A stretch of DNA of 64,000 nt, from the NCBI RefSeq assembly GCF_014695915.1, contig NZ_JACJPF010000041.1, positions 124,001 to 188,000 on the forward strand, in the 5' to 3' direction. This DNA is from Trichocoleus sp. FACHB-40 (GTDB lineage: Bacteria; Cyanobacteriota; Cyanobacteriia; Cyanobacteriales; FACHB-T130). The translations under genes were made by a program, and so were the position numbers. This document shows positions 45,367 through 54,835 of the stretch, one piece after another. The notes under the pieces are model-generated. The model saw nothing but the letters and a program-made list of their open reading frames with translations. It ran no database searches and had not been told where the DNA came from. Every line of letters starts with the position of its first letter. The first letter of the stretch is position 1.

Positions 45367-45975
45367 CTACTTAATGCGACTACCATTAGTCTGACATAGC
45401 TTCTTTAATAGTTCTAGCTCAACTAAGCTTAAATCCCGCCACTGTCCGGGGTCTAGACCAACAATACTCAGATGAGCGATCGCTACCCTCACCAGTCGCA
45501 ACGTCGGAAACCCCACCGCCGCCGTCATCCGCCGCACTTGGCGATTCTTTCCCTCAAACAAAGTCATCTCTAACCAAGCTGTCGGCACATTTTTCCGAAA
45601 TCGAATCGGCGGATCTCTCGGTGGTAGCGATGGTTCTGCTGGCAACAACTTCACCTTTGCCCGTCGCGTCCGGTAATCTTGAATTACCACACCTTGACGC
45701 AAACGCTCCTGAGCATCTTCATCCGGAATCCGTTCCACCTGCACCCAGTACGTCCGAGGATGCCCAAATCGAGGATTACTCAAACGATGCTGCAACTGTC
45801 CATCATTAGTCAACAGCAGCAATCCTTCACTATCCCAATCCAAGCGACCCACCGGATAAACCGAGGGAACGGAGATATAATCTTTCAGCGTGCTGCGTTT
45901 GTGCTCAGTTGAACTATTGTCTGTAAACTGAGTCAAGACGCCATAAGGCTTGTAAAAAATCAGATATCGGTACAC
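45367..45975 (-). CDS. rRNA pseudouridine synthase, RluE/RsuA family
   Basis: A 202-residue pseudouridine synthase of the RsuA/RluB/RluE group: [14 protein letters not shown], the catalytic [19 protein letters not shown] (Asp), [16 protein letters not shown] and the end [14 protein letters not shown]. There is no N-terminal S4 domain, which points to RluE (23S rRNA U2457 in E. coli). Confidence 0.9.
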   Translation of the reverse strand: MYRYLIFYKPYGVLTQFTDNSSTEHKRSTLKDYISVPSVYPVGRLDWDSEGLLLLTNDGQLQHRLSNPRFGHPRTYWVQVERIPDEDAQERLRQGVVIQDYRTRRAKVKLLPAEPSLPPRDPPIRFRKNVPTAWLEMTLFEGKNRQVRRMTAAVGFPTLRLVRVAIAHLSIVGLDPGQWRDLSLVELELLKKLCQTNGSRIK

Positions 45976-46019
45976 GCTAATTTATGATTTCAAGTTTAAG
46001 ATTTTAAATTGTAATTTCT

Positions 46020-49000
46020 TCAGTTAATTTTGATCCGAAAGCGCACGAAACCAAAGTTATTACCAGCAATATTAGAAATATTACCTAAATTTACAATTAT
46101 TGCACCATCAGGATTACCTTGATTAGGACAGGCATTACCCGCAGCCAATGGAGCAAGAGATGAGAAAAATGTCCCTACGTCAGCATCCGCTAAGTTAGTC
46201 AAAGAGGCACTTATTCCTGCTCGATTCACCAAAATACCTGCACCAGGACTAAAACTATCAGAGATAAAAGTTGTTCCAGTGGGAATCGCATCGCAGAATC
46301 TGACATTATTAACTGGGCTACCACCATCAGATAGGAAATAAATCGTGTATTCTACCTCATCACCACTTATTAAAGGTGTATTTCCCCCTAGCTTTGGAAC
46401 TCCCAATAACAGTTGAGCAAAGTTAGGAAAAGCTGTTTCATTGGGGTCGGCAGGTTCGGCTGGGACAAAGTTAGCGTACTGCGTTGCATTTACTCTCGTG
46501 ATTCTCTTCACCAACCGCAGACGCGCGGGACCACCAGCAGCTACTACTAGCTGTGTTGGGTCATTGTTTCCACCACCAGTGCCTTGATTTAAGTCTCCTG
46601 GCCCTGACACCGCATCGGTAGGATAGGAACTACCGGGAGGTAATCTCCCTCCATTTAATGTAGCAAGGGCTTGGTTGCTAATCGACGTTCCAGCAGCAGC
46701 TACCACTTGGACGCGGAACTTGATTGTCACCCTACCCCCGCCTGCACCAAGTTGCCCTGTGGCATTAGGATTGCTCAGATTAGTGTCTGTTGTACCGTTG
46801 AAATTAAAATTAGCTGTCACAGTTGTATTGTTGTTGGCAGCAGCAAAACCGTTAGTAGCTGTAAAAATATAACTGCCCGGTACGAAACTCAAACTGTTAG
46901 GCAAGGGGTCAATTACTAGAAAGCTACTAATTACGCTGGTGGAGTTATTGTTAGTGTAAGTAACGGTGTACTCTAATATGTCCCCGTTGGTGAGAGAGCC
47001 GCTGCCATCCGCGTCTACGGCTAAACGCACCGATTTGCTGCCGGAGGGATTCAAGGGAGTAACAAAGTTGATAATCGTCGGGTCGGCATTACTATCATTA
47101 GGTTGGTTCACATTACCGCCAGAGGAGACACTTCCTGGAGTGCCGGGGTTAACTCCAGAACCAGGCCCAGTAGGATTAGTAGAGTCACTGGCATCGGTCA
47201 GTACCGGATTACCTCCATCCCCTGTGTAATTGACGCTGCCCAGGTTAGCAACTGGACTAGCACTGTTAGGCAGAATCCGAGCGTTAAAGGTGAGAGTTGC
47301 TCTAATACCAGGATTTAGCGTTCCTGGTTGGGTAAAGGTGACGGAATTGCCAGTGCCATTAAAGCTAGTGCTGGGCAAGTTGGGGGAAAGCGCAAAGCCT
47401 GAGTCAATAGTTACCGTGTTAGAACCATCTCGTAACACCTGCAATTGAGTAGGGATGGTGTCGCTAATTACTACGCCTGTGATTGCTGCTGTATTGCTGC
47501 TGGGATTTTCGACAATAATGGTGTATTGAATATCATCGCCAGCGGTGAGCGTTCCGGTGTTGTCGTTGTCTCTCAAAAAGCGGACGGATTTGAACGTTAT
47601 CGGACCGATATTAACCGTTGTGGGGTCATTAGCTGTATTGTTGGATTTATTAGGGTTATCAGGATCGTTCGGATCGTCTCCAGGTGTGGTAACAGTAGCA
47701 GAGTTAGTAATATTTCCTGTCGCTGCACTGTCCACATTAACTCGCAGAGCGATCGCTGGCAAATTTTCGCCTGGTGCTACAATACCGCCAGTGTAGGTAC
47801 AGCTAACAACTTGCCCCGACGCCGAACAACTCCAATTGGTGCCAGTGGCAGAGACAAAACTCAGTCCGGCGGGCAGCGTATCTTGTACTGTGACAGTGCC
47901 TGTGGTAGAACCAGATGTAGGCAAGTTTCTCACGCTCAAGCTATAAACTCCTTGCTTACCTACAATAAAGGTGCCCGTGTGAGTCTTTTCAATCGCTAGA
48001 TCGGGAGCAATCGCAGGTAGGTTGGTGGCATCTGTAGCGCTGTTATTGTCTGGAGTCGGGTCGGTTAGACCGGAGTTTGGTGGTAGCTGAACGCTAGCTG
48101 TGTTTTCCATGCTTCCCGTCGCCCCAGCTTTCACCTGCGCTGTGACTGTAAAGGTCGCTGTACCGCTAGGAAGCAAGTTTACAGTTGTGTTAATATTGCC
48201 ACTGCCAGTCGGGGCATTGCAAATAGAGCCTGCTGTGGCGGTACAAGCCCATGTGGCATTTTCAAGTTGAATCGGTAAGGTATCGGTCACGCTGGCTCCG
48301 AATACGCCTGCCGGACCGTTATTAGTTGCCACAATAGTGTATGTAATGGTATCGCCTGGGTTGGCAATGTCCAAGTTATCGGTTTTGGTGATGCTCAGAT
48401 CCGCTACAGGGGGAACTAAAGTATCAATTCTCAGGCTTTGAATTTCATGAATATTTGTAAATGTTCCAGTTGAAGAAGCAAAGCCAAACCTCAACGTAGG
48501 AGGGAGAGTTTGGTTAACTAAGTTATTTCTACTGTCTTGTGTAACGTTATTACTCAAATCATAAGGCGGAACAACAAGTTGATATCCCGCACCAAAATCT
48601 ATTTCTACAGAGATTTTGTTATCTGGTGTCAGGGTAATTTTGGCTGTTCTTTTAATTACCCCGTCTCCAGCGTTGCGATCGGTAATAAATGTAGCAGCGA
48701 AGTCTATATCACCCAGATCGCCACTTCCGGTTAGGTATTCATAACCGGAAGCTTGATTTCCTCTCAAAGCTACTGAATCGGGTACTTGAACATTTCCACT
48801 GACTTTACCACCTACACGACCTTCGTTGTTATTGGAATAGTTGCCAAATTCATCAATTCCAACTCCCACATAACCACCAGCAATGCCCGGCCCGGCATTA
48901 GCACCAGTAGTGTTTGTCCCGTAACCTAGGGAGCCACCAAAAGCTCCAGCTTGTGTAGGTATTGGCTGTGAGCCATCAAGTAAAAAGAAATTAATTCCAT

Positions 49001-49472
49001 CTGCGCCTACTTCACCACCGTATGAGTAGAACTCGAAAGAAACTACCAGTCCTTGATTTGACGGAACCAGTTGATTGTAAAGAACAAAACCAGCTTGATC
49101 GTTCTTGGCAGGAGTAAGTCTGAGCGCCCCATTTCCAGGCGAATCGTATATTGTCCCATTAGTAGCGCCAACAGGAGCATTAGTAGTAGTGATGGGACAA
49201 CCAGGAATAAAACCAGAACCTGAAGTAGGTGGAGATGCCTGCAAGGGTGCTGCTGTTAGGCAAGGCGGATCTGAGACAGCATTTCCTATACCAAATGACC
49301 AGTTTGTATTGACAGGATTGAGAGTTGAGTTCTTAAAATTTTCATCAACTATAATCGTTTGAGCTGATACCTGCGAACTACTGGCTGCTAATAAGAAAAG
49401 CGCGCTGCCAGCGATCCAGAACAGATGCGGGAAAGAAAAAAAGGCTTTGAGAGGTTGACCCTGTAATTTCAC
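46020..49472 (-). CDS. Secreted DUF11-repeat protein with lectin-like start (1150 aa)
   Basis: A giant exported protein. The signal peptide ends SQVSA-Q (about 38). Residues 40-350 resemble an L-type lectin-like beta-sandwich (VSFEFYSYGGEVGADGINFFLL; GGYVGVGIDEFGNY). From 355 on are about five DUF11/TIGR01451 repeats (ADLSITKTDNLDIANPGDTITYTI; VTDTLP...). Two repeats start with an EF-hand-like loop, DxDxSGxxTxGD (DNDNTGTLTAGDD; DADGSGSLTNGD). The last 170 residues, ending GFVRFRIKIN, are homologous to the end of the neighbouring protein. GTG start at 49472. No LPXTG or membrane anchor. Presumed surface or matrix protein. Confidence 0.85.
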   Translation of the reverse strand: MKLQGQPLKAFFSFPHLFWIAGSALFLLAASSSQVSAQTIIVDENFKNSTLNPVNTNWSFGIGNAVSDPPCLTAAPLQASPPTSGSGFIPGCPITTTNAPVGATNGTIYDSPGNGALRLTPAKNDQAGFVLYNQLVPSNQGLVVSFEFYSYGGEVGADGINFFLLDGSQPIPTQAGAFGGSLGYGTNTTGANAGPGIAGGYVGVGIDEFGNYSNNNEGRVGGKVSGNVQVPDSVALRGNQASGYEYLTGSGDLGDIDFAATFITDRNAGDGVIKRTAKITLTPDNKISVEIDFGAGYQLVVPPYDLSNNVTQDSRNNLVNQTLPPTLRFGFASSTGTFTNIHEIQSLRIDTLVPPVADLSITKTDNLDIANPGDTITYTIVATNNGPAGVFGASVTDTLPIQLENATWACTATAGSICNAPTGSGNINTTVNLLPSGTATFTVTAQVKAGATGSMENTASVQLPPNSGLTDPTPDNNSATDATNLPAIAPDLAIEKTHTGTFIVGKQGVYSLSVRNLPTSGSTTGTVTVQDTLPAGLSFVSATGTNWSCSASGQVVSCTYTGGIVAPGENLPAIALRVNVDSAATGNITNSATVTTPGDDPNDPDNPNKSNNTANDPTTVNIGPITFKSVRFLRDNDNTGTLTAGDDIQYTIIVENPSSNTAAITGVVISDTIPTQLQVLRDGSNTVTIDSGFALSPNLPSTSFNGTGNSVTFTQPGTLNPGIRATLTFNARILPNSASPVANLGSVNYTGDGGNPVLTDASDSTNPTGPGSGVNPGTPGSVSSGGNVNQPNDSNADPTIINFVTPLNPSGSKSVRLAVDADGSGSLTNGDILEYTVTYTNNNSTSVISSFLVIDPLPNSLSFVPGSYIFTATNGFAAANNNTTVTANFNFNGTTDTNLSNPNATGQLGAGGGRVTIKFRVQVVAAAGTSISNQALATLNGGRLPPGSSYPTDAVSGPGDLNQGTGGGNNDPTQLVVAAGGPARLRLVKRITRVNATQYANFVPAEPADPNETAFPNFAQLLLGVPKLGGNTPLISGDEVEYTIYFLSDGGSPVNNVRFCDAIPTGTTFISDSFSPGAGILVNRAGISASLTNLADADVGTFFSSLAPLAAGNACPNQGNPDGAIIVNLGNISNIAGNNFGFVRFRIKIN

Positions 49473-49584
49473 GTTTGCTTGTTATGAAGGAAAACCTGAA
49501 AGGAAAATTGCCGAACGTAATTGAGATTTTTTTTTCTAGGAATAGGAACTAATCGCTTTATAATTTCACGTGGTAATCGACGCA

Positions 49585-52500
49585 TTAATTAATTTTGACG
49601 CGGAAGCGAGTAAAACCATAATTGCTACCCGTTGCATTGGAAATATTGCCAAAATTGACAATTACTGTCCCATCAGCATTATTTTGGCTAGGGCAAGCAT
49701 TACCCGCAGGCAAAGGAGTTAAAGGCGAGAAAAATGTCCCTTCATCTGCATCTAAAACATTAGTTCGGGGAGCAACAGTCCCGGATTGATTCACGGAAAT
49801 TCCGGCACCAGCTCCAAAACTGTCAGGGATAAACGTTGTCGCAGCGGGAACCGGATCGCATAGTCTGACATTGTTAGCGATCGCAGTACCATCAGAAAGG
49901 TAATAAATGGTGTATTCCACCTCATCGCCGCTTTGCAAAGATGTCTCAGAGGCTAACTGGGAAACTCCTACTGGTGACAATTGCGACCAGCCAGCAGCGT
50001 TATCATTGTCATCAGTTGGGTCATCCACAAAGCTTACAAAGTTAACCCCGCTAAGCGGCACACCACCCCGACTAATTGATGTAATTCGCTTCACCAAACG
50101 CAGACGCGGGTTTCCAACATTTCCAACTACGTTGACTACAGTCGGTTCATCATCCGCAGGATTAGGAAGGTTCCCCTGGTTATTACCGTCATCTATGACT
50201 TGAGGCAAATCGCCTTCATTTTGCGTCGCATCGCTGACAGATAAATCAACGGTTCCACCTGTAGATGTAGCAGTAGCTTGGTTGAGAATCTGTGTACCAG
50301 CTGGCGCTGTGATCACTGCTTGGAACTTGATAACCACCTGGGAGCCATTTCCCCCTAAATTTCCCAAAGATGTTGGGTTAGTCAGGTTCTGGTCAGTTGT
50401 GCCGTTGAAATTAGGATTTCCTGTCACCGTTGTTCCAGCACCAGAGGCGGTAAAGCTGTAACTCCCTGGAACGAAACGCAACTTACTGGTGTCGATGCGG
50501 TCAGTCACTAGCAAATTGGTGACTGGAGTAGGAGCGCCATTAAAGTAGGTGATGGTGTATTCAACAGTATCCCCAGTGGTGACGGAACCGCTAGCATCTG
50601 CGTCGTTGGATAGACGAACTGATTTGATGCCAGTGGGCGTGACTGGGTTGGGTTGAATAGTTGTAGTATTGGTTGACGTGTTGTTGTCAGGATTGGGGTC
50701 GGTGACATCATTAGGTCGCGTAACCGTTGCCGTGTTGGTCAATTCTCCAGATAGGGTAATGGGAGAGATGGCACCTTGTACTGTGAAAGTGGCAACAGCC
50801 CCGCTATTGAGATTTACCGTAGTGTTGATAGCATTCCCCGTACCGCTAGCTTGTCCGCAACTACCAGTACCCGTAGTAATGGCGCAAGTCCAAGTTACTC
50901 CGGTGATTTGAGCGGGAACAGTGTCTGTCACTGTTGCTCCGGTTACGTTAGAAGGGCCGTTGTTGGTGACGGTGATGTTGTAGGTAATGGGACTCCCTGC
51001 AACGACTGGGTTAGTTGTAAGGCTTTTTTGAATTTGCAAATCGGCTGCTGATATCCTGATGCCTGTTGTAAGATCAGTGACTGTAGAGGGGTAGTATGTC
51101 CACGTATCAATACCTCTGTCATTACCAAAGAGGTTAGTAAACCCATGAGCGCCATTAATACTGGAAACCCCTCCCAAAGCGTTTACAGGAGTGGGCGCTC
51201 CAGCAACTTGTTGATTATTAGTTAAAGGAGCGTCGTTATAGTAGACCTCAAAAGGATTGGGAGCCGGTAGTGTTGGCGCAGCTGGCTCATTGAGTCGTTC
51301 GATAATCAGACCTTCCGGGTTGTTTTCTGGGTCTAGAAACGGAAAATGAATTTCACCCGCACTGAGTACAATTTGCGCTCCGTAAGGGATATCTCTAGCA
51401 GAAACATTCACTCCATTGGCATCTAAGCCATCCCAAGGTACAGTGTTGACCCCAGGCTCTGCCACACCAACCAGTACGCGATCGTTGGCGTTGCCGTATG
51501 TACTGTCTCCATTGAGATCGAGAACAATTCTGAAACTGCCCTGTGAAGGGGTGTTAAAGCTGAAAGTACCTCCCAAGGGGTCAGTAGTACCAGCTTGACC
51601 GCTAGTCCCCTCTGTGCCTGTAAATGTAAAATCAGTGGGAGTAGGGGGTGCCACGGCTGGTGTTAGTAGCCATGTGCGACCGCCACTAGCTGGACTTATG
51701 GGCGCTTCCAGCGGCAGGCTTGGACTGGGCCGATTAAAGAAGATTTTATAGGTGACATCCGTCCCGAAATCTGGCTGATCCGGGTTATATACGTTACTTC
51801 CTGCAAGCGGAACAGATTGGTAAATTGGACCGCTGGTTGGATTTGCTGTGAAACCTTTGTTATTGGCAAAGAAGATAAATCCAAAAGGGTCGAGACGGTT
51901 CAGGTCGATTCGGTAGAGATAACCTTCATCGGTGAGAACAAAGCCTTGGGCATCGAGACTTTGCCCATTATCTCCCAGGTTGAGAGACAGATAATTTGCA
52001 TAGGCTCGACCGGGGATAGCTGTATTTCCGTTGGCGACTGTGACATCCCAAGCTGTCACCACACCAACATTGGGCTGAGTCCAAGGCTCGTCAGCATTGC
52101 GTGCGGTTGGGTTGTCAGCATTGCCAATGGCATTAGGATTTGGGCTGATAAAGTCAATTTCCCAAATTCCCGCTCCTGCTTCTGTAGTCTGAGTTGGGGT
52201 AATTATACAGGGAGTGTAACCTACGGGATTGAGGGGGGCTGGACCTGCAAGCTCTTGCGCTCGGTTGACAATCTGACCGACTGCACCACAAGAGGTAAAA
52301 GTAGTCCTATTGGGCGGTCTATATTCGATCCTGCCACTTGTTCCTATACCGGCGGCACTGGAACCAAGATAGATTGTTTCTCCTGGATTCGCGTAAACTC
52401 GAATTCTGGTTCGACGCGGGATAGGAGTACCCAGAAAAGGATCGTTTCGATATTCTAAAAATGGGCGAGCGCCTGTGTTGTTGGTCAGTTCCCGACTGCC

Positions 52501-52626
52501 TTCAGCATATGCAACTTCACTACCAGCACTAATGGCACAGATGGCAAGGGCAAGGCTACCGCAAAGGCGACTCCAGCGGCTAAAGGGAGTTTGATTTGTT
52601 GGGGAATGCGGGTAAAGTTTCAACAT
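49585..52626 (-). CDS. Secreted DUF11-repeat protein (1013 aa)
   Basis: An exported protein with a signal peptide (cleavage near AYA-EG, about 42). Residues 45-530 form a large unrecognised beta-rich region (GARPFLEYRNDPFLGTP; GRAYANYLSLNLGDNGQ; NTVPWDGLDANGVNV). DUF11 repeats follow (ADLQIQKSLTTNPVVAGSPITYNI), one beginning with the DADASGSVTTGD loop. The final 350 residues parallel the neighbour (NFNGTTD-NL-NP; GDEVEYTIYYLSDG; end GFTRFRVKIN), so the two arose by tandem duplication. ATG 52626. It lies 112 bp before the other DUF11 gene. Confidence 0.85.
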   Translation of the reverse strand: MLKLYPHSPTNQTPFSRWSRLCGSLALAICAISAGSEVAYAEGSRELTNNTGARPFLEYRNDPFLGTPIPRRTRIRVYANPGETIYLGSSAAGIGTSGRIEYRPPNRTTFTSCGAVGQIVNRAQELAGPAPLNPVGYTPCIITPTQTTEAGAGIWEIDFISPNPNAIGNADNPTARNADEPWTQPNVGVVTAWDVTVANGNTAIPGRAYANYLSLNLGDNGQSLDAQGFVLTDEGYLYRIDLNRLDPFGFIFFANNKGFTANPTSGPIYQSVPLAGSNVYNPDQPDFGTDVTYKIFFNRPSPSLPLEAPISPASGGRTWLLTPAVAPPTPTDFTFTGTEGTSGQAGTTDPLGGTFSFNTPSQGSFRIVLDLNGDSTYGNANDRVLVGVAEPGVNTVPWDGLDANGVNVSARDIPYGAQIVLSAGEIHFPFLDPENNPEGLIIERLNEPAAPTLPAPNPFEVYYNDAPLTNNQQVAGAPTPVNALGGVSSINGAHGFTNLFGNDRGIDTWTYYPSTVTDLTTGIRISAADLQIQKSLTTNPVVAGSPITYNITVTNNGPSNVTGATVTDTVPAQITGVTWTCAITTGTGSCGQASGTGNAINTTVNLNSGAVATFTVQGAISPITLSGELTNTATVTRPNDVTDPNPDNNTSTNTTTIQPNPVTPTGIKSVRLSNDADASGSVTTGDTVEYTITYFNGAPTPVTNLLVTDRIDTSKLRFVPGSYSFTASGAGTTVTGNPNFNGTTDQNLTNPTSLGNLGGNGSQVVIKFQAVITAPAGTQILNQATATSTGGTVDLSVSDATQNEGDLPQVIDDGNNQGNLPNPADDEPTVVNVVGNVGNPRLRLVKRITSISRGGVPLSGVNFVSFVDDPTDDNDNAAGWSQLSPVGVSQLASETSLQSGDEVEYTIYYLSDGTAIANNVRLCDPVPAATTFIPDSFGAGAGISVNQSGTVAPRTNVLDADEGTFFSPLTPLPAGNACPSQNNADGTVIVNFGNISNATGSNYGFTRFRVKIN

Positions 52627-52733
52627 CAAACTAACAGTTTCCTCACACTTTGTCTGGCAATATCATCAAAAAGTACAAAGCTCTCATAAAGAATTATTTT
52701 TTTCTTTTGCATGAGAGCATGAGAGCCTTTTTC

Positions 52734-54827
52734 CTACTCCAACTGCAAATCTTGTTCTTGAACAAATAGATCGATGCCTCTAGCATCTCTGAAGATAAAT
52801 TCGACGCGACGATTACGGGCATGATCTAGACGGCTTCTGCCAATTACTCGCGGCTGACTTTCACCCAAAGCGCGAATTGTCATTCGTTCTGGGGGAATTC
52901 CCTGACGCAGTAAGTAATTTCTCACAGCGATCGCGCGTCGATTTGATAAGTTCAGATTATAGGCATCGCTGGCTCTAGGATCGGTGTGTCCCCGAAGTTC
53001 AATGACGATTTGGGGATTTTCTCGTAAAACTTGGGCAATTCGGTTGAGAATTCTGGCACTCTCTGGACTCAGGGTGGCTTTATCGAGGGCAAAGTGTACG
53101 TTGGTTGGGACGCTAATTCTGATTGGTTCTGGCGGTGTGGGTTCTGGTTCTGGTTCTTCCGGCGGCTGCTGTACTACAGGCGGGACAGGCTCGGTGGTAC
53201 ATTGAGGAATTGTCCCCAGTCTGCTTCGCAAGATATTCCTGCTGGTGAAGTTGGTGGTGGAAGTGAGGTTTATCCGGTCGCCGCCTGGTGAGACAATTTC
53301 AGCATTGGCGGCGGCTTCAGAGGTGCCGAATTTTGGGATAGTAGTGATCGCGCTTACTAATTCCCCTGGTTGCATCTCCACACTGGCGCTAAATTTCCCC
53401 TCTTCATCCGCTACAACTCTAGTCAGGGGTTCGCTTAAAGGGCCATAGGATATCCCGGCTTCTTTCTGAACCCGATAAATTGACACCTCTGAACCCGGAT
53501 CGGCGGTGCCTAAGATATTAGTTGTAGTACCCACCGTATAAAATTCCGAACTTACAAATTGCGGGGGATTTATGGCAGAGTTACCTGTATCAAGACGGCG
53601 ATTTTTGGAATTGCGTAGTGGGTTGGGCCCGTCTCCCCGTTGGTAGGCTTGTACGTTCACATTTTCCTGTGCTACTAAGTCAATGCTTAGGCCCTCTAAG
53701 TTATTAAAACGATTGCCTAGGATGATGTTGCGATCGCTCTTAGGATAAGCCGCCACTACAACACCAGGGCCAGTTTGATTGCTAATTTGGTTATTATTCA
53801 CCTGGTGGCCATCTCCCATCAGATAAACTCCTGCGCGACGAAAGCGGCGACCATTATATGTAATCTGGTTATCGTTAATCTGCGCTGAGCCTTCCGGCTT
53901 GAACAAATAGACACCACTACCATCGTTTCCGCAAATCAAATTTGAGTTAATTTGAGCTTTTTCAATCTCCCCTTCCAATCGGATAGCATCCGGCATCCCA
54001 GCAATTCCATTACCAACAATGATGTTTTCTGCAACTTGCAAATTGTTGGCTTTTACAGCGCTAATTATCCCACTACCATCGTGGTAAGAAATTCGGTTTC
54101 GTCGGATTGTTGTTCCTAAGCTGTTAAACACATATACCCCAAATGCCGAAGTAGTTTGAGGAACTTTTTGATCTAGTGGAATCCCTAACCAGTTGTTCTC
54201 AATTACTACATTTTTTGGAGCATTTTCCGGTGTCTGTTTTCCTTGATCGCCAACAACAGCAACAGACTCAGGACTATCAATGAAAATATCTGCTGGTGGT
54301 AAAGTGGCAGTAGCCTCAAGACGGGACGTGAAACCGTAAAGACTCAAACCGCGAATTGTTACCCCATCAGCAACAATTGTTAAGCCGCGAAATACCTCTT
54401 GATCGGCTGCGGGAGTTATTGTAATCGAAGGAATTGGAATTGCAATTTCCGCAGTTGCAGATTTTTCGGCATCATACCCCGGTTGGGTTGTACCATCTAT
54501 CACCAATCCCGGAGAGGATAGCGGTGGCAAAACGTCAACTAGGCGGATAGTAGTTTCTGCGGCTGGCAAATCAAAGGCAATTAGCGAACTATTTCCAATA
54601 GGTGAAACCAGCGTTTGTTCAGTTGTACTCAGGCGCTCTAAGGGCAACGTTCCATTGGCAATCTCAATAGCTTCGCGCAAAGTAAGAGCGCTATCAGGAT
54701 TGACTGCTCCATCCCGATTACTATTAACAACAATCCTAAAATTTGCTGTTTGAGCAGTTCCAGTGAAAGGCAAAAAGCAAAAGTAACTCGGCAAAAGAAA
54801 GAAGGTAAAAATAGTTTTCTTTTTCAT
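52734..54827 (-). CDS. Beta-helix / OmpA-family cell-surface protein
   Basis: A 697-residue exported protein. Signal peptide to TGTAQ (about 26); a CSLREA-like motif (ALTLREAIEIANG); a right-handed beta-helix (about 130-380) with stacked VIENNWLG, TIRRNRIS, LQVAENIIVGN, QINDNQI turns; an Ig-like linker (GTADPGSEVSIYRV); a Pro/Glu spacer; and a C-terminal OmpA domain (FALDKATLSPES; ELRGHTDPRAS; LSNRRAIAVRNYL), which binds peptidoglycan. It therefore likely bridges the wall and outer surface. Begins 8 bp after the barrel gene. Confidence 0.88.
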   Translation of the reverse strand: MKKKTIFTFFLLPSYFCFLPFTGTAQTANFRIVVNSNRDGAVNPDSALTLREAIEIANGTLPLERLSTTEQTLVSPIGNSSLIAFDLPAAETTIRLVDVLPPLSSPGLVIDGTTQPGYDAEKSATAEIAIPIPSITITPAADQEVFRGLTIVADGVTIRGLSLYGFTSRLEATATLPPADIFIDSPESVAVVGDQGKQTPENAPKNVVIENNWLGIPLDQKVPQTTSAFGVYVFNSLGTTIRRNRISYHDGSGIISAVKANNLQVAENIIVGNGIAGMPDAIRLEGEIEKAQINSNLICGNDGSGVYLFKPEGSAQINDNQITYNGRRFRRAGVYLMGDGHQVNNNQISNQTGPGVVVAAYPKSDRNIILGNRFNNLEGLSIDLVAQENVNVQAYQRGDGPNPLRNSKNRRLDTGNSAINPPQFVSSEFYTVGTTTNILGTADPGSEVSIYRVQKEAGISYGPLSEPLTRVVADEEGKFSASVEMQPGELVSAITTIPKFGTSEAAANAEIVSPGGDRINLTSTTNFTSRNILRSRLGTIPQCTTEPVPPVVQQPPEEPEPEPTPPEPIRISVPTNVHFALDKATLSPESARILNRIAQVLRENPQIVIELRGHTDPRASDAYNLNLSNRRAIAVRNYLLRQGIPPERMTIRALGESQPRVIGRSRLDHARNRRVEFIFRDARGIDLFVQEQDLQLE

Positions 54828-54835
54828 GTTTCTTT

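Noticed and set aside
47445-52458. Long plus-strand frames opposite the DUF11 genes (e.g. 47445-47999, 51817-52458)
   Set aside because: They mirror the repetitive Thr/Asn/Gly-rich coding of the minus strand and show no protein-like motifs.
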